From Paucimonas lemoignei (GTDB lineage Bacteria > Pseudomonadota > Gammaproteobacteria > Burkholderiales > Burkholderiaceae_D), in assembly GCF_004342585.1 (NCBI RefSeq), contig NZ_SLZQ01000009.1:62001-126000 (forward strand): a stretch of DNA of 64,000 bases, in the 5' to 3' direction. The translations under genes and the position numbers were made by a program. Numbering within the stretch: the stretch's first letter is position 1; every line of letters begins with the position of its first letter. Below are positions 56,436 through 63,980 of this stretch, piece after piece. The notes beneath the pieces are model-generated. The model had not been told where the DNA came from, did no database searches, and worked only from the letters and a program-made list of their open reading frames with translations.

Positions 56436-56983
56436 TGGAAGAACTGGGTCGGGCTTTGCAGCCGCTGCGGCGGCAACTGCGTCTTTTGGCCAGCCGCGCG
56501 GTGCTGAAGCTGATGAAAGATGCCGTGTCGGTCCAAGTCAAGGCACTGGACGGCGAACCAAAGGATGACGCCGAGCTGTTCCAGCAATACGGATTTCGCT
56601 CCCGGCCGCTGGCTGGTGCCGAGGGCATTATGCTGGCCCTGGGCGGCACGCGTGACCACACCGTCATCCTGTGCATGGATGACCGCCGCTACCAAGTGGA
56701 TTTGCTGAAAAACGGTGAGGTGGCGATGTACACCGACGAAGAAGATTACTTCGTCCTGAAGCGCGGCCGCATCGCGGAATTGAACACGAAAACTTTCGTG
56801 GTCAAGGCATCGGAAAAGGTCAGGTTCGAGACACCCATGGTCGAAAACACTGGGGAGATCAAAGACAAGTGCGATAGCGGCGGCGTGACGATGGCGGACA
56901 TGCGCACCAAGCATAACGCGCACGACCACAACGAAACCAATGTGGCTGGCGGGAAGACCAGCAAGCCGAATCAGGTGTTCTGA
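56432..56983 (+). CDS. baseplate spike protein (Mu gp45/gpV-like)
   Basis: A 183-residue membrane-piercing spike. An OB-fold-like N-terminal half is followed by a beta-prism repeat (LKRGRIAELNTKTFVVKASE). The C-terminal apex KHNAHDHNET supplies the HxH pair that binds iron in Mu gp45 and P2 gpV tips. Overlaps both neighbours by a few bases. Confidence 0.88.
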   Translation: MMEELGRALQPLRRQLRLLASRAVLKLMKDAVSVQVKALDGEPKDDAELFQQYGFRSRPLAGAEGIMLALGGTRDHTVILCMDDRRYQVDLLKNGEVAMYTDEEDYFVLKRGRIAELNTKTFVVKASEKVRFETPMVENTGEIKDKCDSGGVTMADMRTKHNAHDHNETNVAGGKTSKPNQVF

Positions 56984-57453
56984 TGGCCGATATCGCAACC
57001 AGGTTCATCGACTTCACCCAGGGCGCCGACCTGGTGATCGATGGCATTTTTTTGGCCGAGGATGATGGCTTGCTCACTGCCGTGGTGATGTCGCTCTTTA
57101 CCGATCGCCAAGCCAATCCGGACGACAAGCTGCCCAATGCGGATCTGGGCGATGACGATCGCCGCGGCTGGTGGGGCGACGAGTTCAACGAGGATCCGCG
57201 GGACCGGATCGGCTCTCGCCTGTGGCTGAACGAAGCGGCCAAGCAGCTGCCGGCCGTGCTCGAGCGCGACCGGAAATACGCCCAGGAGGCGCTGCAATGG
57301 ATGGTTGACGACGGTATCGCATCCCGCGTGGTGGTGAGCGCCTTGTCTCCACGCCAGGGAATTCGTGCCCTGAATGTCGCGATCTACCGACCGGACGGCA
57401 CGGCCTCCCGTTACCAATTTGAATCTTTCTGGAAGGGACATAATGGCCTTTGA
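56983..57453 (+). CDS. baseplate wedge protein (Mu gp46-like)
   Basis: A 156-residue GP46 family protein: LTAVVMSLFTDRQANPDDKL, RRGWWGDEF and GSRLWLNEAAKQLP are the conserved core. It forms the wedge with the next two gene products. Confidence 0.88.
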   Translation: MADIATRFIDFTQGADLVIDGIFLAEDDGLLTAVVMSLFTDRQANPDDKLPNADLGDDDRRGWWGDEFNEDPRDRIGSRLWLNEAAKQLPAVLERDRKYAQEALQWMVDDGIASRVVVSALSPRQGIRALNVAIYRPDGTASRYQFESFWKGHNGL

Positions 57454-58507
57454 ACTGCCGGACCTGCGCACCCTGATCAGTCGCGCACAAGCCGATATCG
57501 AAGCCGAGCTGCCGGGCACCAATGCGCGGCTACGCCGCAGCAACTTGAACGTCCTGGCGCGCGTGATGGCCGGCATGGCGCGCGGCATGTATGCCTTTAT
57601 CCGCGAATTCATTTCTCAATGCTTGCCATGGTCGCGTGGCTTCCTACTGCGCCAATGGGCAGAAGTCTGGGGTGTCATGCAACTGCCGGCCACCGCCGCT
57701 ACTGGCCGGGTCACCTTGACCGGTACCAATGGCAGTGTCATTGAAGCCGATACGCTGCTGCAGGCGGCTGACGGCCGGGAATATGCCACGCAGGCCGAGG
57801 TGACGATCGCCGCCGGCGTCGCTCTCGCTACCGTAGTGGCAGTGGTGCCAGGCGCCGCCGGCAACCTGCCGCCGGCCACAGAACTGAGCCTGGTCAACCC
57901 AATCGCCGGTGTGGCTAGCACGGCCACGGTAGATGGCACCGGTGTGACGGGCGGCACAGATGCCGAAGACATGGATAGCCTGTATGCGCGCTACCTGCAG
58001 CGGGTGCAGAACCCGGCGCATGGCGGATCCGTGGCCGATTACATCACCTGGGCCCGGGAAGTGCCTGGCGTGACGCGCGTCTGGGTCTATGGTGGTCTGG
58101 ATGGCGACGCTACCGTGCAGGTGTATTTCGTCCGGGATAACGATGATGTCAGCATCATCCCGGACGCCGCGGCGGTTGCCGCCGTGCAGGCGCATATCAA
58201 TAGCCAGGAGATCAAGCCTGTTGCGGCATCTGTCGGTGTATATGCGCCTACCTCCAAGGTGGTCAATTACACCATCAAACTGACGCCGGACACCGCGGCC
58301 ACGCGTGCGGCCGTCACCGCCGAGCTACAAGACCTATACGCCAGGGAAGCGACTTTGGGCGGCACCATGCTGAAGTCTCACATGGATGAAGCTATTTCCC
58401 TGGCAGAAGGCGAGACCGATCACGTGTTGGTGGCCCCGACGGCCAACGTGACGGCACTCCTCAATGAGATTCCCGTGCTCGGCACGATCACGTTCACGGG
58501 AGGTTGA
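57443..58507 (+). CDS. baseplate J-like protein (Mu gp47)
   Basis: A 354-residue protein of the baseplate_J family: ADIEAELPGTNARLRRSNLN, WAEVWGVMQLPATAATG, GGTDAEDMDSLYARYLQRVQ and GSVADYITWAREVPGVTRVW. ATG 57443 is inside the previous gene end and is chosen because MAFELPDLRTLI is the normal start. It connects wedge to hub and sheath. Confidence 0.92.
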   Translation: MAFELPDLRTLISRAQADIEAELPGTNARLRRSNLNVLARVMAGMARGMYAFIREFISQCLPWSRGFLLRQWAEVWGVMQLPATAATGRVTLTGTNGSVIEADTLLQAADGREYATQAEVTIAAGVALATVVAVVPGAAGNLPPATELSLVNPIAGVASTATVDGTGVTGGTDAEDMDSLYARYLQRVQNPAHGGSVADYITWAREVPGVTRVWVYGGLDGDATVQVYFVRDNDDVSIIPDAAAVAAVQAHINSQEIKPVAASVGVYAPTSKVVNYTIKLTPDTAATRAAVTAELQDLYAREATLGGTMLKSHMDEAISLAEGETDHVLVAPTANVTALLNEIPVLGTITFTGG

Positions 58508-58508
58508 T

Positions 58509-59102
58509 ATGGAGACGCTCGACAAAGATCAATATGCCTCTGCCCATGCGCAGCTGCAGCCGCGCGGGTTGGCCTGGTCGCGTAATCCGAATGGTGTGCT
58601 GGGCAAGCTGTACAAGGCGTTTTCCCGTTCTTACGCATCTGTACACGCATCTTTGCTGCTCTTGGCGCGTGAGCTGGATCCGCGCAGTTCATCCCAACTG
58701 CTGGACGACTGGGAGCGCTTCGCAGGTCTTCCGGACGAGTGCTCTCTGATCCAAGGTACCGAAAGCGAGCGCCGCGCTGCCGTGCACGCCAAAATCACAG
58801 CAACAGGCGGAGCATCGGCTTCGTACTTCATTCAGCTCGCTGCCACGCTCGGCTACCCCGGCGCAACGGTGACGGAATTCCCGGTGGCGCGGTTTGGCCG
58901 GTCGCACTTCGGGGATCGCTTCCATAGTCGCAAATGGCGCAACGTGTGGCAGTTGAATTTGCCCGGGCAGGGGAACACCACGGCACGTTTCGGCGATCGC
59001 TTTGGCACCCGTTTTCAACAGAGTGGCAACACGGTTCTCGAATGCCGTGTCGTCAAGCTCAAGCCTGCACACACGCAGGTGATTTTTCACTATGGAGCGT
59101 AA
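58509..59102 (+). CDS. tail protein (Mu gp48, DUF2313)
   Basis: A 197-residue protein with the DUF2313/YmfQ pattern: AQLQPRGLAWSRNPNGVLGK, DDWERFAGLPDECS and RFGRSHFGDRF repeats near the C-terminus. GGGAGG lies upstream of ATG 58509. It links the wedge to the fibres. Confidence 0.88.
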   Translation: METLDKDQYASAHAQLQPRGLAWSRNPNGVLGKLYKAFSRSYASVHASLLLLARELDPRSSSQLLDDWERFAGLPDECSLIQGTESERRAAVHAKITATGGASASYFIQLAATLGYPGATVTEFPVARFGRSHFGDRFHSRKWRNVWQLNLPGQGNTTARFGDRFGTRFQQSGNTVLECRVVKLKPAHTQVIFHYGA

Positions 59103-59105
59103 TGC

Positions 59106-59981
59106 ATGGACTATCCATTAAGCCGGTCTACCGAGCTCGATCTTTATAACGGCAAATTTGATGATGGCGTGCCTGGCATCAGGAAGGCCTCGATCATTCC
59201 ATCACGGACATTCAATCAAGTCATGGATGAATTGCTGGCTGTTATTGTCGCAGCCGGTTTGACGCCTAATGAAAACAGCTCAGTGCAGCTGCTCGCTGCC
59301 TTGCGCGCTTCGGGGGTTTTTGCGACGCCGCTGCAGTTTGACAGCAGCACAAAGGCGGCGACAACTGAGTTCGTTAAATCATCAGGCTTCCAGTTCGCCG
59401 GAGAAACCATCATTAATGTTAGCGCTACGCTGACGGCGGCCCATATTGGGAAGGCTGTCATTCTTGGCGCTGGCGTAACCATTACGCTTCCTGCTGCAAA
59501 TGCATTCCCATCTGGTTCAACGATCGTTATCGTCAACGCCAATAGCAATTCCAGCACTGTGCAGCGAGGCGGCACAGATGTTATTGGATACAACACAGGC
59601 ACGGGAAATTCGCTGACGCTAACGGCCGGAGATTCGATTGTTTTGGAAACCGCCGGCACGAGTTATTGGCGCATCATCGGCGGTTCGGCGATGGCGCAAT
59701 TTACCGGATCTCTGGCAAACAATAAGGCAACTAACGGATATACGAAACTACAAAATGGAATCATATTTCAATGGGGAATTTCTGCGTTAAGTGGATCGTT
59801 AACCACTTGGCCGATTGCGTTCCCTAATTCGTGCCTGAGTTGTGCGGCGCTTTCCAATTCAAGCGCCACAACTATTACTTATTCGAACCTTACAGCTACC
59901 GGAACGACGTTCAGCATGCAATCTTCGACGACTGGCGCAAATCAGTCGGCGAACTGCCTCTACATTTGCGTTGGTCATTAA
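59106..59981 (+). CDS. tail fibre protein
   Basis: A 291-residue fibre. The N-terminus MDYPLSRSTELDLYNGKFDD is a baseplate-attachment module. The middle is a Ser/Thr/Asn-rich beta-structure (ANSNSSTVQRGGTDVIGYNT) and the C-terminal 80 residues, with FQWGISALSG and two cysteines, form the receptor-binding tip. Lower GC content than its neighbours fits rapid host-range exchange. No invertase or alternative fibre is present nearby. Confidence 0.82.
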   Translation: MDYPLSRSTELDLYNGKFDDGVPGIRKASIIPSRTFNQVMDELLAVIVAAGLTPNENSSVQLLAALRASGVFATPLQFDSSTKAATTEFVKSSGFQFAGETIINVSATLTAAHIGKAVILGAGVTITLPAANAFPSGSTIVIVNANSNSSTVQRGGTDVIGYNTGTGNSLTLTAGDSIVLETAGTSYWRIIGGSAMAQFTGSLANNKATNGYTKLQNGIIFQWGISALSGSLTTWPIAFPNSCLSCAALSNSSATTITYSNLTATGTTFSMQSSTTGANQSANCLYICVGH

Positions 59982-59995
59982 AGCGAGATTAGAAA

Positions 59996-60682
59996 ATGAA
60001 ATTTTATTCAGCGAAAGAACGCGGTTTTTATGACGAATCGATTCACGGCGCGCGCTTTATTCTCATTATCGATCCGGCATTCGAACCGAAAGAAATCGAG
60101 CACATAGATACTGATCCTGAGAGTGGAGAGACACTGGATCGATATATGGTGCTAAACCCTGACGCGCCGACGGTCAAGGTGCCAAATCAGGACAGCAAAA
60201 TTCCTACTGACGCCGTTGAGATAACGGACGAAGAACACGCCGCGCTGATTGACGCGCAATCGAAGGGCGCAACGATAACGGCAGATAAAAACGGCAAGCC
60301 GATTGCGGTTTTCCCGCCGCCGCCGACGCTGGAGGATATCAAGGCTGCGAAGAATGCGGAAATCAACGCCGCACGCCTAGCCGCCAATTCCTCGACGTTC
60401 GAGCACGCAGGGAAAGTGTTTGCATGCGATGTGCTCTCGCGTTCCGATATCGACGGCACGGCGAACCATATCGCTCTTTTCGGCAACTTTCCGCCTGAAT
60501 TCCCAGGGGGGTGGAAGGCAGTAGATAACTCCATCCTGCAAATGGCCAGCGTGGACGATTTCAAGGCCTTCTTTAAGTCTATGACTGCCCGCGGCACTGA
60601 AAATTTCAACCATGCGCAATTGCTGAAACAGCAGATCGCGGCCGCTGTAACACCGGAGCAGGTTCAAGCAATTAGCTGGTAG
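59996..60682 (+). CDS. tail fibre assembly protein with DUF4376-type domain
   Basis: A 228-residue protein. Residues 1-120 resemble tail-fibre-assembly chaperones (MKFYSAKERGFYDESIHG and ITADKNGKPIAVFPPPPTLE). Residues about 125-228 match the DUF4376 style (ARLAANSSTFEHAGKVFACD, VLSRSDIDGTANHIALFG). It probably folds or trimerises the preceding fibre. Confidence 0.82.
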   Translation: MKFYSAKERGFYDESIHGARFILIIDPAFEPKEIEHIDTDPESGETLDRYMVLNPDAPTVKVPNQDSKIPTDAVEITDEEHAALIDAQSKGATITADKNGKPIAVFPPPPTLEDIKAAKNAEINAARLAANSSTFEHAGKVFACDVLSRSDIDGTANHIALFGNFPPEFPGGWKAVDNSILQMASVDDFKAFFKSMTARGTENFNHAQLLKQQIAAAVTPEQVQAISW

Positions 60683-60684
60683 CC

Positions 60685-61167
60685 ATGGACATCGTCACGA
60701 TTCGCTTCACGACGAAATGGCCGCCCAACCTGGCCAGCCTTGCAACCGCACGGCTCGGGGGCTCCAGGGACTTTAGCCACTCAATGAACATCATTGATGG
60801 CAAGGTCTTTGAAGCAACCATGCTGCATGGATGCCGAGTAGGCATTCCACTTGAGGTGGCAATGCAGGGTGTGGCGATGTACCAGGACATGTACGTGCCA
60901 GTCCGGGACAAGGCTGCGGCGATCGCCTGGGGCCTTGAGCAGTATGGCAGGCCGTACGATTTCGCCGGTGCGTTGGGCATTCCTTTCCTGGCTTCGGAAG
61001 ACTGGGCCAATGATGATGCCTGGTGGTGCAGTGAATTGAGTTTCATGCAGGTGCTGAAAGGCGGGACGGCCATGTTGGATCCGAACGTCTGCAAGCGTGT
61101 AACCCCCGCACATCTTTTGATGTGCAATTTCGCAAAGTCGGAAGTTGTTCGACTGAGATCTAAGTAA
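60685..61167 (+). CDS. permuted NlpC/P60-like (YiiX-type) protein
   Basis: A 160-residue protein with a histidine in DFSHSMNIIDG and, far downstream, a cysteine in DDAWWCSELSF, the reversed His-Cys order of YiiX-like circularly permuted papain-fold hydrolases. YGRPYDFAGALG fits the family. No signal peptide. It sits between the fibre and lysis genes, so cell-wall or lipid-amide cleavage during entry or release is plausible. Confidence 0.72.
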   Translation: MDIVTIRFTTKWPPNLASLATARLGGSRDFSHSMNIIDGKVFEATMLHGCRVGIPLEVAMQGVAMYQDMYVPVRDKAAAIAWGLEQYGRPYDFAGALGIPFLASEDWANDDAWWCSELSFMQVLKGGTAMLDPNVCKRVTPAHLLMCNFAKSEVVRLRSK

Positions 61168-61191
61168 CAAATGAAAAAAGAAGGGCAGATC

Positions 61192-61413
61192 ATGAGCCTG
61201 CTAAAAACAAATCCAGTCGAGGCAGGGAGCTATACCGGAGCTATCATCTCCGTGGTTTCCTCACTGACGCTTACCGATATCGGCATCATCATCGGCATTA
61301 TCACGGCGCTGCTGACCTATGCCATGAATGCCTTTTATGCGGCCCGCAAAGACAAACGTGAGCAGCGTGAACACGAAGCGCGCATGAAAGCGCTGGAAGG
61401 AGCAACGCAATGA
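61192..61413 (+). CDS. holin
   Basis: A 73-residue membrane protein with one long or two short hydrophobic segments (AIISVVSSLTLTDIGIIIGI, ITALLTYAMNAFYAA) and a strongly charged tail (RKDKREQREHEARMK), as in HP1-type holins. AAGGG precedes ATG 61192; ATG 61171 has no ribosome site. Overlaps the endolysin start by 4 bp. It times lysis by permeabilising the inner membrane. Confidence 0.8.
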   Translation: MSLLKTNPVEAGSYTGAIISVVSSLTLTDIGIIIGIITALLTYAMNAFYAARKDKREQREHEARMKALEGATQ

Positions 61414-61925
61414 AAAAAGCACGCATTGCAGTTGCTGCGCTGTCGCTCTCTGCGGCTGGGTTCATTGGCATTGTTCAGAGTGAGGGATACACCGATCACG
61501 CCGTCATCCCGACCAAAAACGACAGGCCAACCGTGGGATTTGGCAGCACGTTCCATGAAGACGGCTCACCGGTGAAGATGGGCGACACGACCACACCGGC
61601 CCGCGCACTGGTCAAGGCGCAAGCGCACGTCAGCAAGGAAGAGGCGATTTTCCGCAAGTCGCTGGCCGGTGCCAGCTTGCACCAGGAGGAGTTCGACCTG
61701 TACATGGATTGGGTGTACCAGTACGGCACCGGCAGATGGAGCGAATCGAGCATGCGGCGCCACCTGTTGGCAGGTGACTATGTCGCGGCCTGTGACGCGC
61801 TGCTCGCTTACAAGCGAGCAGGCGGAAGGGATTGTTCGCAACCTCAGAATTGGGGCCCGAAAGGCTGCAAGGGCGTCTGGACCCGCCAACTGGAACGGCA
61901 TGCCAAGTGCATGGCAATGCAATGA
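61410..61925 (+). CDS. GH24 endolysin with SAR-like N-terminus
   Basis: A 171-residue lysozyme. The catalytic glutamate is in VQSEGYTDHAVIPTKNDRPT followed by VGFGST, the Glu-8aa-Asp/Cys-5aa-Thr arrangement of T4/P21-type lysozymes. The first 20 residues (IAVAALSLSAAGFIGIV) form a weakly hydrophobic, Ala/Gly-rich helix typical of signal-anchor-release endolysins. It hydrolyses peptidoglycan after membrane release. Confidence 0.9.
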   Translation: MKKARIAVAALSLSAAGFIGIVQSEGYTDHAVIPTKNDRPTVGFGSTFHEDGSPVKMGDTTTPARALVKAQAHVSKEEAIFRKSLAGASLHQEEFDLYMDWVYQYGTGRWSESSMRRHLLAGDYVAACDALLAYKRAGGRDCSQPQNWGPKGCKGVWTRQLERHAKCMAMQ

Positions 61926-62107
61926 ATAAATTCCTAAGCCGCAAATTCCTGATTGCCTTAGCGACGCTGATATCTGCATCCTGGCTGGTCTGCAGCGAGC
62001 ACATTGCCGACGGTGTGTACTCAGCGGTTGTTATCGCCGTCGTAGTCGCGTACATCACCGGCAACGTGGCACAAAAGAAGGTCACTCCCAGGGAGCCACA
62101 ATCATGA
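61922..62107 (+). CDS. small two-helix membrane protein, possible second holin or antiholin
   Basis: A 61-residue protein overlapping the endolysin stop (ATGA). Two hydrophobic segments (FLIALATLISASWLVCS and GVYSAVVIAVVVAYITGNVA) with a short basic end. Its place between endolysin and spanin suggests a pinholin partner or antiholin. Confidence 0.68.
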   Translation: MNKFLSRKFLIALATLISASWLVCSEHIADGVYSAVVIAVVVAYITGNVAQKKVTPREPQS

Positions 62108-62598
62108 ACCTGATACGCATGGGCATCTATGCCGTTATCGCGGCCGCAGTGGTCGCCGTCCTGGCCGCCATCACCCATGGCATTTATACCCACGGCTATA
62201 ACGCTGCCGATGCAAAGTGGCTGAAGAGGGAGACCGAGCGCAAGGACATCGAACTGGCATCCATCCAGGAGGAGCTGCAGGCGCAGGAAATCCTCAAGGG
62301 CCAGTACGAGCACGAAAAACAATTACTCAAGAAAGGACATGCGGATGAAATTGCTAAAAGTCGCGCTCTTAGCGCTGCCGCTCCTCGGCTGCGCATCAGC
62401 GCCGAAATCTGTGGTGAGCTTGCCGTCGAAGCCGAAGCCGATCGCGCCGGCGGAAGCAATGGTGGAGATCCCCGAACCAGGCTGGTTCCGGAAAGAGTTG
62501 ACCAGGATTTTAGAGCGCTCGAACTGAAGATTGAGCATGTCTTCGCCGGCTGCCGCGTCGCTCAGGGACACCTGCAGCAAAACGGGATGGCACCGTGA
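62104..62598 (+). CDS. i-spanin (Rz-like)
   Basis: A 164-residue inner-membrane spanin. An N-terminal anchor (GIYAVIAAAVVAVLAAITHG) is followed by a long charged coiled coil (RETERKDIELASIQEELQAQ). It pairs with the lipoprotein encoded inside it to fuse inner and outer membranes at the last step of lysis. Confidence 0.85.
   Translation: MNLIRMGIYAVIAAAVVAVLAAITHGIYTHGYNAADAKWLKRETERKDIELASIQEELQAQEILKGQYEHEKQLLKKGHADEIAKSRALSAAAPRLRISAEICGELAVEAEADRAGGSNGGDPRTRLVPERVDQDFRALELKIEHVFAGCRVAQGHLQQNGMAP
62345..62527 (+). CDS. o-spanin lipoprotein (Rz1-like), nested in Rz
   Basis: A 60-residue lipoprotein wholly inside the Rz gene in another frame. The lipobox LLGC follows a short signal peptide (MKLLKVALLALP). 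The mature part is proline-rich (PSKPKPIAPAEAM), as in Rz1. AAAGGA lies 7 nt before ATG 62345. Nested Rz/Rz1 is a known arrangement of lysis cassettes. Confidence 0.85.
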   Translation: MKLLKVALLALPLLGCASAPKSVVSLPSKPKPIAPAEAMVEIPEPGWFRKELTRILERSN

Positions 62599-62669
62599 CG
62601 GATCAGTCACTGTGGAGCGGGTATTGGCACCGACGGGAAGTTTGACCAATAACTCCCGGTAAAGGCTTA

Positions 62670-62689
62670 TACTGTAATTTTATACAGTG
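62670..62689. promoter_or_regulatory. LexA SOS box
   Basis: TACTGT-N8-ACAGTG contains the invariant CTGT-N8-ACAG with an AT-only spacer, very close to the E. coli-type LexA consensus. It overlaps a TATACT -10-like element (62668-62673) and ends 6 bp before the ATG at 62696. A TTGACC -35-like hexamer lies at 62642-62647, 20 bp away. Confidence 0.75.
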
Positions 62690-62695
62690 AAAGCC

Positions 62696-62917
62696 ATGCA
62701 GCCAGAGCGCATCGAAATCTTTTACCTGTTCCGGTACACCTGCCCGCTCACGAAAAAAAGGCGGACCACTCGCTATAAGATGACGGAAGACGATGCAGCC
62801 CAGCAGCTGCAGGGAAAGGATCCCGAGCGGGTCGAACCATCCCGGGAGGAGCGCCGCATTCAAGACCCGGGCAAGCTCTCCATGGCTTTTCTGCAGCGCG
62901 GTCCATCGGAGAGGTAA
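62696..62917 (+). CDS. SOS-controlled small protein, candidate antirepressor
   Basis: A 73-residue charged protein (MQPERIEIFYLFRYTCPLTK, then KRRTTRYKMTEDDAAQ) with a LexA box directly upstream. GTG 62687 falls inside the box, so ATG 62696 is chosen. The gene ends exactly where the convergent repressor gene ends. LexA-controlled small proteins beside non-cleavable repressors act as antirepressors in several temperate phages; this role is inferred from location only. Confidence 0.65.
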   Translation: MQPERIEIFYLFRYTCPLTKKRRTTRYKMTEDDAAQQLQGKDPERVEPSREERRIQDPGKLSMAFLQRGPSER

Positions 62918-63667
62918 TTACATGCTTGGTGCCGGAAGCTCGCCTTCGTCCGGATCCGGCGTCATAGCACTGATAATTTTCTGGACTGCCTGTTTTTTGT
63001 CCTTATCGAGCATGCGGTAGTGCAGCAAAAGCTCAACTTCTTCGATTGCTACGACAGGCATGCTGGGATCTTTGAAATCATCGAATACTGGGCTGGTCAC
63101 GTCGATCGGCACGCGCGCATTCAGTAATCCTTTTTCCCTATCAAATAGCTTATAGGTGCCGATCTCTCCCTTTTCCAGCTGTTCCATTAAGGCGGCGTCG
63201 AGATAGGTATAAAACAGTGTGCCGTTCCGCTTGCGCAGAGTAAGGATGGACGCGGGGCCGAGAGGTCCGACAATTACCTCGACGATCGTGTAATCGATGA
63301 ATTGGTCTTTGACGCTGTGGCTTCCTGGCTGGGATAGCACGAATGCCAGTCGGTGATGATCGCTCACCACAGTCACTTCCCACTGCTCTTCTGATAGCAG
63401 CTCATCCAATAAGCTGGCGGCCGCCTGGTCGCTGGCACACGGCGCCACGTAAAAAGGCGTGCCTCTCCCTTCTAGCAGCCAGTCGATCCGGACATTCTCC
63501 GCGCGCCGGATGATTCCAAGGGTTTCTGCTCCCGGCATGCCGCCCTTGTTCATGACGCTTTCAATTGTTCCTTTGCTAACACCGATGGACTTAGCCCACG
63601 GGTGGATCTTTCGATCGCCGACAACGAAGGCCAAGCGCTCCGAAATGGTGCTCCCAAATTTATTCAT
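62918..63667 (-). CDS. CI-like phage repressor
   Basis: A 249-residue protein. Residues 1-75 are a helix-turn-helix of the phage CI-repressor type (ISERLAFVVGDRKIHPWAKS followed by IGVSKGTIESVMNKG and IDWLLEGRGTPF). The C-terminal part shows no recognisable S24 Ser-Lys peptidase motif, so RecA-triggered self-cleavage is not evident. Start at 63667 gives the usual family N-terminus; ATG 63697 and 63751 are in frame. It should maintain lysogeny by binding the operators overlapping its start. Confidence 0.8.
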   Translation of the reverse strand: MNKFGSTISERLAFVVGDRKIHPWAKSIGVSKGTIESVMNKGGMPGAETLGIIRRAENVRIDWLLEGRGTPFYVAPCASDQAAASLLDELLSEEQWEVTVVSDHHRLAFVLSQPGSHSVKDQFIDYTIVEVIVGPLGPASILTLRKRNGTLFYTYLDAALMEQLEKGEIGTYKLFDREKGLLNARVPIDVTSPVFDDFKDPSMPVVAIEEVELLLHYRMLDKDKKQAVQKIISAMTPDPDEGELPAPSM

Positions 63668-63708
63668 AAATTTATGAAGAATCCCTTCCCAATTCATAAA
63701 ATTAGGAA
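63663..63708. promoter_or_regulatory. twin operator sites of the lysogeny switch
   Basis: Site 1 at 63663-63678 is a perfect 16-bp palindrome, TTCATAAATTTATGAA. Site 2 at 63693-63708 matches it at 14 of 16 positions. Centres are 30 bp apart, close to three helical turns. They lie between the repressor and the divergent small gene, with site 1 over the repressor start codon. Confidence 0.7.
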
Positions 63709-63749
63709 TAGAATTTAAGGACTCTATTAAACAATTCTTAAACAAGCTC

Positions 63750-63980
63750 ATGATATCAAACCCCACTACCGGCACGCAGAAGAACAAAAAGAAAAGTGGC
63801 GCAAAGGAATCAAAGGCGAGCCCCTCGAACACCAAGTTCGTGATGGTGACCTTTGGACGGCGAGATAAAGAGGTCGTCGAAGTCTTCGAAAAAGAAGCCC
63901 AGGACCAAGGCTTGAGCCGCTCCGCGCTGGCCCGAGAAATCATCCGGAAGCATTTCGGTTACGCATCCCTTCTGACATAG
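63750..63980 (+). CDS. small ribbon-helix-helix-like DNA-binding protein, Cro/Ner analogue
   Basis: A 76-residue basic protein. A disordered Lys/Ser-rich start is followed by KFVMVTFGRRDKEVVEVFEK and QGLSRSALAREIIRKHF, a beta strand and two helices typical of ribbon-helix-helix (Arc/MetJ) proteins. It is divergent from the repressor, where Cro or Ner stands, and probably begins the early operon that continues beyond the window. Confidence 0.7.
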   Translation: MISNPTTGTQKNKKKSGAKESKASPSNTKFVMVTFGRRDKEVVEVFEKEAQDQGLSRSALAREIIRKHFGYASLLT

